Source: Alphaproteobacteria bacterium MedPE-SWcel (GTDB lineage Bacteria; Pseudomonadota; Alphaproteobacteria; Rhodobacterales; Rhodobacteraceae). Taken from it: a stretch of DNA of 64,000 bases. Positions 1 to 8,439 of this stretch are shown here, one piece after another. The position numbers were made by a program, and so were the translations under genes. Within the stretch, counting starts at the first letter, position 1. The number at the start of each line of letters is the position of its first letter. The notes below the pieces were generated by a model. It worked only from the letters and a program-made list of their open reading frames with translations. It was not told the DNA's origin and did no database searches. The DNA lies in assembly GCA_001874255.1 (NCBI GenBank), contig MPDC01000015.1:1-64000 (forward strand). The letters run 5' to 3'.

Positions 1-117
1 GTTTCAACGGCATCTTCCAGCACGCATGATGTGATCAATGGCGATGTCACTGTGCGTCTTGATTCCGCGACGCCAGCGGCGCGGATCGCTGAAATCGCGC
101 GGGCCATGGCCACGTGA
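1..117 (+). pseudogene. tnpA: IS66-family transposase TnpA, C-terminal tail
   Basis: The window opens inside a reading frame that runs from base 1 to a TGA at 115-117 and ends in a typical polar IS66 ORF1 tail (…SATPAARIAEIARAMAT). Its stop overlaps the GTG start of the following tnpB (GTGA), the normal arrangement of the tnpA-tnpB accessory genes of IS66 elements. TnpA is a small accessory protein required with TnpB and TnpC for transposition. Only about 38 codons are visible, so whether the gene is intact upstream of the window is unknown. Since the tnpB that follows is truncated and no tnpC is present, the element is treated as dead. Confidence 0.6.
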
Positions 118-320
118 TCACGCCATCTCATAATGTCCGGATTTTTGTGGCCAGCGATCCTGTGGACTTCCGCAAAGGCCATGACGGGCTGGCCGCCTTG
201 GTGCAAAGCCAATTACGCCAAAAGCCTTTTGATGGGTCGGTCTATGTGTTCCGGGCCAGGCGGGCGGGTCGGCTGAAGCTGATCTATTGGGACGGCAGCG
301 GGCTCGTGATGGCCTATAGT
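114..320 (+). pseudogene. tnpB: IS66-family accessory protein TnpB, truncated
   Basis: The frame starts with GTG at 114, overlapping the stop of tnpA. The first ~68 residues carry the IS66 TnpB signature: NVRIFVASDPVDFRKGHDGL, then a VYVFRARRAGRLKLIYWD block and GLVMAYSR. Intact TnpB proteins are about 115 residues, and a KRLE-type segment should follow. Here the similarity stops at about base 320; the frame runs on to 386 through unrelated sequence. Loss of the C-terminus and absence of tnpC show a dead element. The break coincides with the approximate left edge of the adjacent IS5-type remnant, which probably inserted here or recombined with it. Confidence 0.75.
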
Positions 321-392
321 CGACAACAAAAAACCGAACCGCATTGTCCAGCGGCACAAAAAAACCTTGACAGGGGGTGTGCATGAAAACCG

Positions 393-1274
393 CCAAAACG
401 TGCAAACTTATGGTGCATTGGCACTGGCGATCAAAGTCTCGGGCCATCAGGGATTGGCCCAAGAGTTTGATGCAGTTCATCTTGCTCTCAACGCGGCTCC
501 TGCGGTGATATCCACTCCATCGTCGCCACAGTGCGCGCCCAGATATCGCGACGCGTTGACCGCCTCGTTCCGGGCGATGGCTCCGGCACTTGTGGGCTTC
601 CACGGCTTGGCGTTCTTGCGCGGTGGAATGACAGCATGAGCATTGCGAGCGGCAATCGCGTCGTGGCATTTTCGCGTGTCGTAGGCCCCGTCGGCAGTGA
701 CCAACTCAATGTCCTGATCGGGCGGGATCTGGTTCAGCAGTTCAGGTAACATGGGCGCATCACCGGAGTTGCTGCTGGTGACCTCTACCGCCCGAACCTC
801 CAACGTTTCCTCGTCGATACCGATATGTATCTTGCGCCAGATACGGCGCTTTGAGCCGCCATGCTTGCGGGCGTTCCACTCGCCTTAACCCTCAACCTTG
901 ATGCCGGTGCTGTCGATGAGAAGGTTTAGTGGGCCGGTGCCACCGCGATAGGGCAGACGCACATCCAAAGCTCTCTGGCGCCGACACAGGGTGCCGAAAT
1001 CTGGTACGGCCCAGTCCAGGCCAGCCAGCCGCAGAAGACTTTGCTCGAAACCTGTAGTCTGCCGGAGTGGCATCCCGAACGGGACTTTCATCGTCAGGCA
1101 AGTCTGGATGGCCGCATCACTGAATTGCTGCTGTCGACCACGCCTACCGCTTGGTGGCGGCACCCGGATCATCCCGGGATCAAACCAGATCGAAAGCGAT
1201 CCGCGTCGCTTCAGTGCGGTGTTGTACGAAGGCCAGTTGGTGGTCTTATACTTCGTTGGGGTCCAGCTGCTCAT
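393..1274 (-). pseudogene. IS5-family transposase, inactivated by a stop and a frameshift
   Basis: Reading leftward from an ATG at 1274, the N-terminal part (RGSLSIWFDPGMI…, AAIQTCLTMKVPFGMPLRQT, LIDSTGIKVEG) is a typical IS5-family DDE transposase, with the first catalytic Asp in LLIDSTG. A TAA at 885-887 interrupts the frame where a Glu codon would fit (VEG-stop-GEWNARKHGG), and the same frame then continues (VTADGAYDTRKCH, IPPRKNAKPW) to about 540. There a one-base deletion shifts the C-terminal part (ALWRRWSGYHRRSRVESKM) into another frame. Two independent lesions make it a pseudogene. A terminal-repeat-like sequence (GATTTGCGCAACATAGCC) at 1321-1338 marks the probable right end; the left end is not clear. 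Confidence 0.85.
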
Positions 1275-1320
1275 CCCCTCCAGCTATCACGCTAAATTCA
1301 CGAGATGAATCCTCTCACAT

Positions 1321-1338
1321 GATTTGCGCAACATAGCC
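1321..1338. repeat. Probable right terminal inverted repeat of the IS5-type element
   Basis: The reverse complement reads GGCTATGTTGCGCAAATC, close to the terminal sequence usual for Rhodobacterales IS5-type elements. It lies about 47 bases upstream of the transposase ATG at 1274 and abuts the truncated recombinase frame that begins at 1338. A clean matching copy at the left end was not found. Confidence 0.5.
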
Positions 1339-1499
1339 ACGGCCTTCGCAAGCTGGCGATTATTCGTTTGGCAGAAGCCGGATGTAGTGACGCACAGATC
1401 CAGGCGGTCACCGGTCAGAGCGCAGAAATGGTTACCTACTACCGCAAGCGGGCCAGCCGCAAAGCACTCAGCAAGGCTGCACACGAGCGCAACCAATGA
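1338..1499 (+). pseudogene. Tyrosine recombinase (phage-type integrase), C-terminal fragment
   Basis: An open frame without a start codon encodes 53 residues beginning HGLRKLAIIRLAEAGCSDA and continuing to VTYYRKRASRKALSKAAH, ending TGA at 1497-1499. This is the C-terminal catalytic part of a tyrosine recombinase: the His-x-x-Arg box and the nucleophilic Tyr region are recognisable, with Gln in place of the usual second His (TGQS), as is common in roseobacter integrases. Everything upstream of the HxxR box is missing because the IS5-type element ends at the same point. It lies about 120 bases from the 3' end of tRNA-Leu(CAA), the classic place for an integrase of a tRNA-targeting element. Confidence 0.8.
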
Positions 1500-1565
1500 A
1501 CATGGAACAGAACAAAAACAAAACGAGACGGTGGGAGCCGCATGTGGGAGTCAGCCACCAAGAAG

Positions 1566-1600
1566 AAAAACCGCCGATCTTGCGACCGGCGGTTTTCTCT
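1566..1600 (-). terminator. Rho-independent terminator of tRNA-Leu
   Basis: On the minus strand the sequence reads CCGCCGGTCGCAAGATCGGCGG followed by TTTTTCTTCTT. The CCGCCG/CGGCGG arms (1571-1576 and 1587-1592) form the stem. It lies 22 bases beyond the tRNA 3' end, so it fits termination of the tRNA transcript. The plus-strand side also has a short T run. Confidence 0.75.
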
Positions 1601-1621
1601 AGCAAAAGCAATGCTTTGCGA

Positions 1622-1707
1622 TGGTACCCAAGGCCGGACTCGAACCGGCACGCTGTCACCAGCGGGGGATTTTGAATCCCCTGCGTCTACCATTCCGCCA
1701 CTTGGGC
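1622..1707 (-). tRNA. tRNA-Leu, anticodon CAA
   Basis: The reverse complement folds as an 86-nt class II tRNA: acceptor arm GCCCAAG pairing with CTTGGGT (one G-U pair), anticodon stem GGGGA/TCCCC with loop TTCAAAA giving anticodon CAA, a long variable arm, T-arm GGTTCGAGTCC, and an encoded CCA end at 1622-1624. It reads UUG leucine codons. Its 3' end faces the recombinase fragment, so it is the likely historical attachment site of the lost element. Confidence 0.95.
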
Positions 1708-1865
1708 CTGACGCATCTCCTACCGTCGCTTTTGCGGAAGGTCCAGAGGCAAAATTACGCAAGACAACGGAAAGTGGCGGAAATTCCAGCCCGTCGCGCA
1801 CTGTTGAGTTGACGCCCCGGCCGCCCCGTGCCACGTCGGCTGCAAGGATTTATCGTTTGGACTTT

Positions 1866-2453
1866 ATGTCACTGATGTTACGACCCCTTTATGACCGCAC
1901 AATGGCGCTCGCCGATCATCCTCAGGCGCTGTGGTGGCTGGCCGCCGTCGCTTTTGTGGAAAGCTCGGTGTTTCCGATTCCGCCCGATGTCCTGATGATC
2001 CCGATGATTCTCGCGCGCCCCTCGCGTGCCTGGCTCATCGCGCTCGTTGCTCTGTTGGCCTCGGTTGCAGGCGGGCTTCTGGGCTATATGATCGGTGCGT
2101 TTTTCTACGAGGGCATCGGTCAGCCCATCCTCGAAGCCATGGGCAAGGCCGACAAGATGGCCGAGTTCAATACCCGCTTCAACGACTTCGGGTTCTGGGC
2201 TGTGCTGATCGCCGGCGTGACGCCCTTTCCATACAAGGTCATTACCATCATGTCCGGTTGGACCGGCATGCCGATCGTGACTTTTGTGGCGACATCCGTG
2301 CTGGCCCGGTCCCTGAGGTTCTTTCTGGTCGCGGGGCTGTTGTGGAAATTCGGCGCGCCGGTGCGGGGCTTCATTGAAAAACGGCTTGGACTGGTCTTTA
2401 CCGTCTTCTGTGTGCTCCTGCTTGGGGGCTTTCTTCTTCTGAGGTATCTATGA
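1866..2453 (+). CDS. YqaA-family inner membrane protein (SNARE-associated/VTT domain)
   Basis: A 195-residue protein with several hydrophobic segments and the YqaA/DedA hallmark region FVESSVFPIPPDVLMIP near residues 25-45, followed by a Gly-rich helix (LLASVAGGLLGYMIGAFF) and FPYKVITIMSG. Members of this superfamily are thought to act in membrane lipid handling, but the exact role of the short YqaA branch is not established. The ATG at 1866 is preferred because the frame is open far upstream through the tRNA region. The stop overlaps the dsbB start (ATGA), indicating an operon with dsbB. Confidence 0.85.
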   Translation: MSLMLRPLYDRTMALADHPQALWWLAAVAFVESSVFPIPPDVLMIPMILARPSRAWLIALVALLASVAGGLLGYMIGAFFYEGIGQPILEAMGKADKMAEFNTRFNDFGFWAVLIAGVTPFPYKVITIMSGWTGMPIVTFVATSVLARSLRFFLVAGLLWKFGAPVRGFIEKRLGLVFTVFCVLLLGGFLLLRYL

Positions 2454-2914
2454 CATTCAGCCGGTTTCTTGTTCTGCTGGCCGCATGCGGATCTGCGGCG
2501 CTGCTTCTTGGGGCCTTCGGCTTTCAATACATCGGAGAGCTCGCGCCCTGCAAGATGTGCATCTGGCAACGATATCCCCATGGGGCAGCCGTGGGGTTCG
2601 GGGCGCTGGCCCTGCTCATACCGGGCTCCATTCTGCCCTACCTCGGGGCGCTGGCCGCATTGACGACCTCGGGGATCGGCGCCTTTCACGCCGGGGTGGA
2701 ACGGGGCTGGTGGGAAGGGCCGACGACATGCACATCCGGCCCGATTGACGGATTGAGCAGCGAAGAGCTGATGAACCAGATCATGTCCGCGCCCTTGGTG
2801 CGCTGCGACGACATCCCCTGGGAGATGTTGGGCCTGTCGATGGCCGGGTGGAACGCGGCCCTGTCTCTGGGCCTGGCGGCGCTTTGGCTCGCGGCGGCAC
2901 GTTCGGTCCGCTGA
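2450..2914 (+). CDS. dsbB: DsbB-family disulfide bond formation protein
   Basis: A 154-residue inner-membrane protein that would reoxidise a periplasmic DsbA-type thiol oxidase and pass electrons to quinone. It has four hydrophobic segments and the two expected periplasmic cysteine pairs: CKMC in the first loop (with the WQRYPH motif after it) and a second pair spread over the second loop (TTCTS and VRCDD). The start codon overlaps the yqaA-like stop (ATGA), so translation is probably coupled. A dsbA gene is not in the window. Length and topology match the short alphaproteobacterial DsbB form. Confidence 0.9.
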   Translation: MTFSRFLVLLAACGSAALLLGAFGFQYIGELAPCKMCIWQRYPHGAAVGFGALALLIPGSILPYLGALAALTTSGIGAFHAGVERGWWEGPTTCTSGPIDGLSSEELMNQIMSAPLVRCDDIPWEMLGLSMAGWNAALSLGLAALWLAAARSVR

Positions 2915-2944
2915 CCCTCAGGAACTGGAGACGAGGTCCGGCTA

Positions 2945-3376
2945 TCAGACCCGGCTGTCTTTTTTCGTCGCCAGCAGAAGGTTCGTTTCGCTGGTCACAA
3001 CGCCGTCGAACATGCGGATCCTGGCGAGGGCCTCGTCCAGAGTTTCAAGGGTCTCGGTCCCAAGTTCGAGGATCAGGTCCCAGCGACCGTTGGTCGTGTG
3101 AATGGCCCGGACTTCCGGTAGCCCCTGAAGCTGCCGGGTAATGCGGGCGGTACCCCGGCCTTCGATCCCGATCATCATCAGCCCCCTGATCGGATCTCGC
3201 AGCACGTCCTCTTTCAGGACCACGGTGAATCCCAGGACATCGCCACGGGCCTGCAGACGCTCAATCCGGCTGCGCACGGTGGTGCGGGACAATTCCAGCT
3301 GCAACGCAAGGTCGGACAGGGACGCGCGGGCGTCATGACGCAGCGCACTGATCAGGCGCTCATCCGTTTTGTCCAT
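2945..3376 (-). CDS. Lrp/AsnC-family transcriptional regulator
   Basis: A 143-residue protein with an N-terminal winged helix-turn-helix (DERLISALRHDARASLSDLA, SRTTVRSRIERL) and a C-terminal RAM/AsnC effector domain (VRAIHTTNGRWDLILEL). The ATG at 3376 is chosen because it begins the usual MDKTDERL start; an upstream in-frame extension has no family resemblance. It is transcribed divergently from arginase and ornithine cyclodeaminase, with 108 bases between the starts. By analogy with Lrp-type regulators next to arginine catabolic genes, it probably controls them in response to an amino acid. That control is inference. Confidence 0.88.
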   Translation of the reverse strand: MDKTDERLISALRHDARASLSDLALQLELSRTTVRSRIERLQARGDVLGFTVVLKEDVLRDPIRGLMMIGIEGRGTARITRQLQGLPEVRAIHTTNGRWDLILELGTETLETLDEALARIRMFDGVVTSETNLLLATKKDSRV

Positions 3377-3484
3377 GTTCAGGCTCCGTTTTGAATTTTC
3401 TTCTCCCCTTATGAGCAATTTGCCCTCTGTTTTCCACCTCAATTCGGAGAAATATCAAGGACAGACCATAACACGGAGAGCCAA
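3377..3484. promoter_or_regulatory. Divergent regulatory region between the Lrp-type regulator and arginase
   Basis: This 108-base segment must hold the promoters for both directions. It is noticeably AT-richer than its surroundings (TTTTGAATTTTCTTC, AGAAATATC), as expected for Lrp-type binding regions, but no single site can be assigned by eye. Confidence 0.5.
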
Positions 3485-4414
3485 ATGCCCCCTCGTCATT
3501 GTATTCTTGTTGGTGCGCCCGTCGACAGCGGCAAGCGCCGGGCCGGATGCCTCATGGGGCCTGACGCCTACCGAACCGCCGGTCTCGCGCCCGCGCTTGA
3601 GAGCCTCGGGCACACGGTCGAGGATATCGGCAACGTCATCCCTGCCCCCCATGCGCCCGACGATGGATCCGGCAGGCTGTACCAGCCCAACCTGACCCGC
3701 GCCTGGACCGAGAGCCTGTCCGAGGCCGCCGAGGCCGCCATGGCCCGCGGTGTGCCGATCTTTCTGGGCGGCGATCATGCGCTCGCCCTGGGAACTGTGC
3801 GAGGGGTGGCCAATCATGCGGCCAAACAGGGGCGCCCGCTTTTCGTGCTCTGGCTCGATGCCCATTCCGACTACCATACGCCCGACAGCACGGAGTCGGG
3901 CAATCTGCACGGTACTCCGGTCAGCTATTTCACCAACCGCACCCAATTCGAAGGCTTTCCGCCGGTGCCGAACCCCGTGCCGCCGGAAAACATCTGCATG
4001 ATCGGGCTGCGCTCTGTGGACACGGCCGAGCGGGAGGCGATGGAGACGGTCGGTATCCGCCGCCATGACATGCGCGACATTGATGAAAACGGGATTGCCC
4101 GACCGCTGAGCGCATTTCTGGAGCGGGTCGCCGCGCAAAACGGGATGTTGCATGTGTCGCTGGACGTGGATTTCCTCGACCCGGCTGTGGCTCCGGCGGT
4201 CGGCACCACGGTGCCGGGGGGCGCGACCGTGCGCGAGGGACATCTGGTCTGCGAGATCCTGCATGATTCCGGGCTGATGACCTCGATGGATCTGGTGGAG
4301 CTGAACCCCTTTCTCGACGATCGCGGGCGCACGGCCCATCTCATGGTAGATCTCTGCGCCTCCTCCATGGGGCGACGGGTCTTTGACCGCCCCACACGAA
4401 GCCACAATGCCTGA
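3485..4414 (+). CDS. rocF: Arginase
   Basis: A 309-residue ureohydrolase that hydrolyses L-arginine to ornithine and urea in the cytoplasm. All three binuclear manganese motifs are visible: GGDHAL (about residue 95), DAHSDYH (about 125) and DVDFLDP (about 230). The early GAPVDSGKRRAGC segment is typical of arginase rather than agmatinase. RBS-like GGAGAG precedes the ATG by a few bases. It is followed after 115 bases by ornithine cyclodeaminase, so the pair converts arginine to proline. The divergent Lrp-type gene is the likely regulator. Confidence 0.92.
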   Translation: MPPRHCILVGAPVDSGKRRAGCLMGPDAYRTAGLAPALESLGHTVEDIGNVIPAPHAPDDGSGRLYQPNLTRAWTESLSEAAEAAMARGVPIFLGGDHALALGTVRGVANHAAKQGRPLFVLWLDAHSDYHTPDSTESGNLHGTPVSYFTNRTQFEGFPPVPNPVPPENICMIGLRSVDTAEREAMETVGIRRHDMRDIDENGIARPLSAFLERVAAQNGMLHVSLDVDFLDPAVAPAVGTTVPGGATVREGHLVCEILHDSGLMTSMDLVELNPFLDDRGRTAHLMVDLCASSMGRRVFDRPTRSHNA

Positions 4415-4529
4415 ACGCCTGCATGCCCTGCCCCCACACCCTGGCCAATGCCGGTCCATCGCGGCCATTGTCTGACTTGGTTTCCGCCTGTGGACCCTCG
4501 CTGCGGACCTTTTGCAAAAGGATATTGAA

Positions 4530-5576
4530 ATGACCCAACCATCAGACAAGGCCCTGGTCCCTTTTGTCAGCGTAGACAATATGATGCAGCTCATTCATCA
4601 CGTCGGTGTGGAGCAGATGCTGCGGGATCTGGCCGACTACATAGAGGCGGATTTCAAGCGCTGGGAGTTGTTTGACAAGACGCCGCGGGTCGCCAGCCAT
4701 TCCGACGTCGGGGTGATCGAGTTGATGCCGACCTCCGATGGAGAGGCCTATGGGTTCAAATATGTGAATGGCCACCCCAAGAACACGTCAGAGGGGTTGC
4801 AGACTGTGACCGCATTCGGGCTGTTGGCAGATGTCTACACGGGCTACCCGGTGTTGCTGACCGAGATGACGATCCTGACCGCGCTGCGCACGGCTGCGAC
4901 CTCTGCCATGGTGGCGAAATATCTCGCGCCGAAAGGGGCCCACACCATGGCGATGATCGGTAACGGCGCGCAGTCGGAGTTTCAGACCCTCGCGATGAAA
5001 TCGATCTGTGGCATTGGCGCCGTGCGTCTCTATGACATTGACCGCGCCGCCTCAGAGAAATGTGCCCGCAACCTCGCAGGGCTTGGGGTCGATGTCACGA
5101 TCTGCAAGACGCCGGAACAGGCGATCGAGGGCGCCCAGATCCTGACCACCTGCACCGCGGACAAGCAATGCGCAACGATCCTGACCGACAACATGGTCGG
5201 CAGTGGCGTTCACATCAACGCCATTGGCGGCGATTGTCCGGGCAAGACAGAGTTGGCTGCGGGCATTCTGAGCCGCTCGGATGTTTTTGTGGAATACCCG
5301 CCACAAACCCGCATCGAAGGTGAGATTCAGCAGATGGACGCGGATTTTGCCGTGACCGAGCTCTGGGAAGTGATCCTGGGCAAGAAACCGGGCCGGACCG
5401 GCGAGCGTCAGATCACCCTCTTTGACAGTGTCGGCTTCGCGATCGAGGATTTTTCAGCGCTGCGCTACATCCGGGATCGTATTGCGGGAACCGAGTTCTT
5501 TGTCGATCTCGACATGTTGGCAGATCCGGACGACCCGCGCGATCTCTTTGGCATGGTCCAGCGCGCTCAGCCCTGA
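4530..5576 (+). CDS. ocd: Ornithine cyclodeaminase
   Basis: A 348-residue NAD-dependent enzyme of the ornithine cyclodeaminase/mu-crystallin family that converts L-ornithine to L-proline and ammonia. Supporting features are a substrate-binding N-terminal half (GEAYGFKYVNGHP, TALRTAATSAM) and a Rossmann segment (AMIGNGAQSEFQTLA) with the AIGGDCPGKTEL stretch that is characteristic of true OCDs. The ATG at 4530 is chosen because AAGGA lies 7 bases upstream; an upstream in-frame start at 4512 has no such signal. It works directly after the arginase encoded just upstream. Confidence 0.92.
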   Translation: MTQPSDKALVPFVSVDNMMQLIHHVGVEQMLRDLADYIEADFKRWELFDKTPRVASHSDVGVIELMPTSDGEAYGFKYVNGHPKNTSEGLQTVTAFGLLADVYTGYPVLLTEMTILTALRTAATSAMVAKYLAPKGAHTMAMIGNGAQSEFQTLAMKSICGIGAVRLYDIDRAASEKCARNLAGLGVDVTICKTPEQAIEGAQILTTCTADKQCATILTDNMVGSGVHINAIGGDCPGKTELAAGILSRSDVFVEYPPQTRIEGEIQQMDADFAVTELWEVILGKKPGRTGERQITLFDSVGFAIEDFSALRYIRDRIAGTEFFVDLDMLADPDDPRDLFGMVQRAQP

Positions 5577-5652
5577 GCCTGCGGATCGGCGGCCTGATCT
5601 CTCGGGGGGCGCGGCGATCAGGTCTGCGTCGCATCAAAGCAGAAGGTCGGCA

Positions 5653-5844
5653 TCATGAAAACAGCGGATCGCCGATTTCGTGCATTGCATCTCCGCAGGC
5701 GATCGTCAGCCTGCCTTCCTGCAGGTAGCTGACATCGAAGACGGCGGGCTCGCGCGCCAAGACCTCAGGCAGCTCGCGCTCCGGGACAATGCGGTCCGGT
5801 CCCAGCAGGACGTCGAATGCGACGGATACGGGATTGGCAGTCAT
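5653..5844 (-). CDS. Small hypothetical protein downstream of the broken repeat gene
   Basis: A 63-codon frame starting with ATG at 5844, 10 bases after the stop of the disrupted gene upstream (5855-7579) and in the same orientation. No family is recognised. The product is acidic and Leu/Val-rich (EVLAREPAVFDVSYLQEGRL) with no membrane segment or signal peptide. Close spacing argues for a second gene in the same transcript; the lack of a good ribosome binding site and its small size argue for caution. Confidence 0.35.
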   Translation of the reverse strand: MTANPVSVAFDVLLGPDRIVPERELPEVLAREPAVFDVSYLQEGRLTIACGDAMHEIGDPLFS

Positions 5845-5854
5845 ACGCTCGGTG

Positions 5855-7579
5855 TCATATATTCAGCGCGTCCTTTATGGCGTGCATATCTTTGTTGTGT
5901 ACTTTTTGCAGGTTCGGTCCGCCTATAGGAAAAAACTGTCCGACAACGGTTTTTGGCGGGGCATCGGTGCTGCTGGGGTCGGGGTTGAACCCGATCTTGC
6001 TGGTGACCGCCTGAACGTTCCCATCGGCTTCCTTGTAAGAGCCATTGACCGGCGCAAAATACCCGTAGCTCCCGGTGATACCTTCGACATCTTCCGGCGG
6101 GGTTCTGCGGGCGGTGACACCATCCGCGCGCAGAGTGGTCGCAGCCTTGCCGGATGGGGTCAGAGCCACCCTTTGCTGGCGCGCCGGGACGCTTTCGCAT
6201 TCAAACGACGCCGCCGTATAGATGAGCGCATCCAGCGTCAGTTTGGGCGTCACACTGGCCTGCGGTTGCCCATGTCGGGCCGTCAGCTTGTCAAAGAAAC
6301 AGGTCTTCAAATCAGACGGGTTGCCGGTCCGGGTGCTGCTCGCGAACATGATATTACGCGGCCCCTTGCCCGTGGCGTCCCGGTGGTTCAGCCCGCCATT
6401 ATCGAGCAGCTTCTTGAATTTGGCGGCATCGGTTGCGCCGCTGAAACCGGCAAGCATGTCGATCAGAACCTCCGGCGTCTTGGCACCGGAGCCATCCGCC
6501 GCACCATCTGGGTCAGCGAGACACCCGTGCTTATAGAGATCGCCCGGAACCGCCGGATATTTGCCAAGCTCCCCTGCAATCATCACCCCCTTGACGTCGG
6601 CAAGTGCGTTGGGGGGCACCGATGTGTCGTTCAATGCCGCCAGACGTGTCGTCAACAGCGCCGGATCGCCATCACATCCCGGCGCGAACAAATGCGCGAG
6701 ACAGTCCTTTTCGGTCCCGGTGGCGACCCCGCTGCCATCCAGCGTTCCAAAGCCTCCGCTTTGCAGAAAGTTTTTCAAGTTCAGACAGTTGGTATCTGTG
6801 TTCAACTCTGTTGTCAGGGACTTGAGGCGAGCCCCATCCGCCTTGCACCCCGTCCCGACCAGATGGCCGAGCACCCGTCGGCGAGGCCGCCATCGGTCAA
6901 GGCCAGCTTCAACCCCGTCATGGCGCCCGGGCAGTCCATCGACTGGCAAAGCCGGATCAATGCGGCCGGATTACCAGCGCAGCCCGTGGCGATCAGCGCA
7001 CCGAAGACCTCCGGCGCATCTCCGAGCCCGCCGACATCGACCAGAGTCTTCAGGTGGAGGCGACTGTCCTCGTCCGAAAACCCTTGGCAGAAGTCCCGAA
7101 ACCTCAAGACATCACCTCCGCATCCGACTTGTAGTGTCGCCTGTAATGCCTTAGCTTTACTGCTCAATCCGACATCTTTTGCCAGCGACTTGAAGGCCGC
7201 GATATCCTCACCAAAAGCCGCGTGCAGATCGATCACGCCACGTCCGTCGCCCGCCTTCAGCCCTGGCACCAGAAGGCAGGGTCAAAATCCGGGACCGCTG
7301 CACAGCCAGCCTTGCCTCGACATCGCGCAGGTCCTGTGCATCTGGCGCGTCTGCCGGGGCGTTCCGGGACAGGTCATCGACTGGAGCGACGGAGGCATCC
7401 TCCGCCAGCTCGGGATCTTCGGCGATATTGCCCTCCATATCCGATTCCAGAATATTCCCGTCGCGATCAAGCACCTCAACGTTCAAGGATATCTTGTTGA
7501 ATTTCAGGAATTTCTTTATCCGCCTGGCCAGTGCGGGAACGGAGCGGTCACAGGTCAGGATCAGGCATGTCCCGTCCAC
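5855..7579 (-). pseudogene. Broken gene for a repeat-containing protein of unknown function
   Basis: Three successive reading frames on the minus strand make up one protein of about 570 residues. The first starts with GTG at 7579 (RRIKKFLKFNKISLNVEVLD). Near 7262-7280 the sense continues in another frame (LKAGDGRGVIDLHAAFGED), and near 6855-6870 it returns to the first frame (VLGHLVGTGCKADGARLKSL) and runs to a TGA at 5855. The middle holds degenerate repeats of about 50-60 residues built on L-x2-L-x2-TGC … LK-x2-L-x2-GGL, for example FGALIATGC, LGHLVGTGC and LAHLFAPGC. No domain family, signal peptide or membrane segment is recognised. Both breaks lie in GC-rich sequence, so sequencing error is a real alternative to true decay. 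Confidence 0.6.
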
Positions 7580-7696
7580 ATTGATTTTTGCACCGCACAG
7601 CCTGCGAAAACTTGAACCGGTACAGCGCGCGTTAGTCTGCCCGGATCAAGGCAATGGCCATTGCAACGCCCCCTGCCTGCGCCGTGAAAACCCGGA

Positions 7697-8281
7697 TTAC
7701 GCGTCGAGCTCGCTATCCCAATACAGATAGTCGATCCAACTGTCGTGCAAGTAACCGGGCGGGAATTTCCGGCCAACATTGCGGAGCTCTTCTGCGGCGG
7801 GACGGCGGGGTGGTTTGCGCAGGTGCATGCCCGCACGGTGCAATGACTTGGAGCCTTTCTTGAGATTGCACTTTGAGCACGCGGCCACCACGTTCTCCCA
7901 GCTGGTCACACCACCGGCGGCCCGAGGGACGACATGATCAAACGTCAGATCCCCCTTGGCGCCGCAGTATTGGCAATGGAATTCATCCCTCAGAAATAAA
8001 TTAAAGCGCGTGAAGGCCACGCGCTTTTGGGGTTTGACATAGTCTTTCAGGACAACAACCGAGGGTATTCGAATTTCGGTACTGGGACTGCGCACCACTT
8101 CGTCATATTCGGCCACAATGGCAACCCGGTCCAGCCAGGCCGCCTTGACCGCATCCTGCCAGGGCCACAGAGATAATGGATAATAGGACAAGGGACGATA
8201 ATCCGCATTCAACACCAGTGCGGGGTGCTGTTTCAGAGCGCTCGGCTCTCGTACGAATTCAGTCCTGAAGTCACCGTCCAT
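7697..8281 (-). CDS. HNH endonuclease-domain protein
   Basis: A 194-residue protein with a C-terminal HNH domain: CQYCG and CSKCN zinc-binding pairs flank the core FDHVVPRAAGG…WENVVAAC, and the N-terminal half carries the NADYRPLSYYPLSLWPWQ block found in a protein widely conserved in alphaproteobacteria. The biological target is not known; these are housekeeping-type HNH proteins rather than obvious restriction enzymes. The ATG at 8281 is preferred over an upstream one at 8308 because GAGGG lies 9 bases before it. Confidence 0.85.
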   Translation of the reverse strand: MDGDFRTEFVREPSALKQHPALVLNADYRPLSYYPLSLWPWQDAVKAAWLDRVAIVAEYDEVVRSPSTEIRIPSVVVLKDYVKPQKRVAFTRFNLFLRDEFHCQYCGAKGDLTFDHVVPRAAGGVTSWENVVAACSKCNLKKGSKSLHRAGMHLRKPPRRPAAEELRNVGRKFPPGYLHDSWIDYLYWDSELDA

Positions 8282-8439
8282 ATATGTCACCCTCGTCCTG
8301 CTTGCCACCGGCTGTCACCAAAGCGGAGACAACGTCCCAAGTTACGTCCGACTATATATCGTGGCGGAAACCTGACAAGCCCCCACAACACACCAGATAT
8401 CGTGTGGAATAAGATGATTCCGTTACAAGTGCGTGACAG

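Noticed and set aside
5789-7615. 608-codon plus-strand frame over the broken repeat gene
   Set aside because: The minus-strand reading gives repeats and protein-like composition; the plus-strand frame is Arg/Pro-rich and lacks a plausible start. Still, because the minus gene is broken, this choice is less certain than elsewhere.
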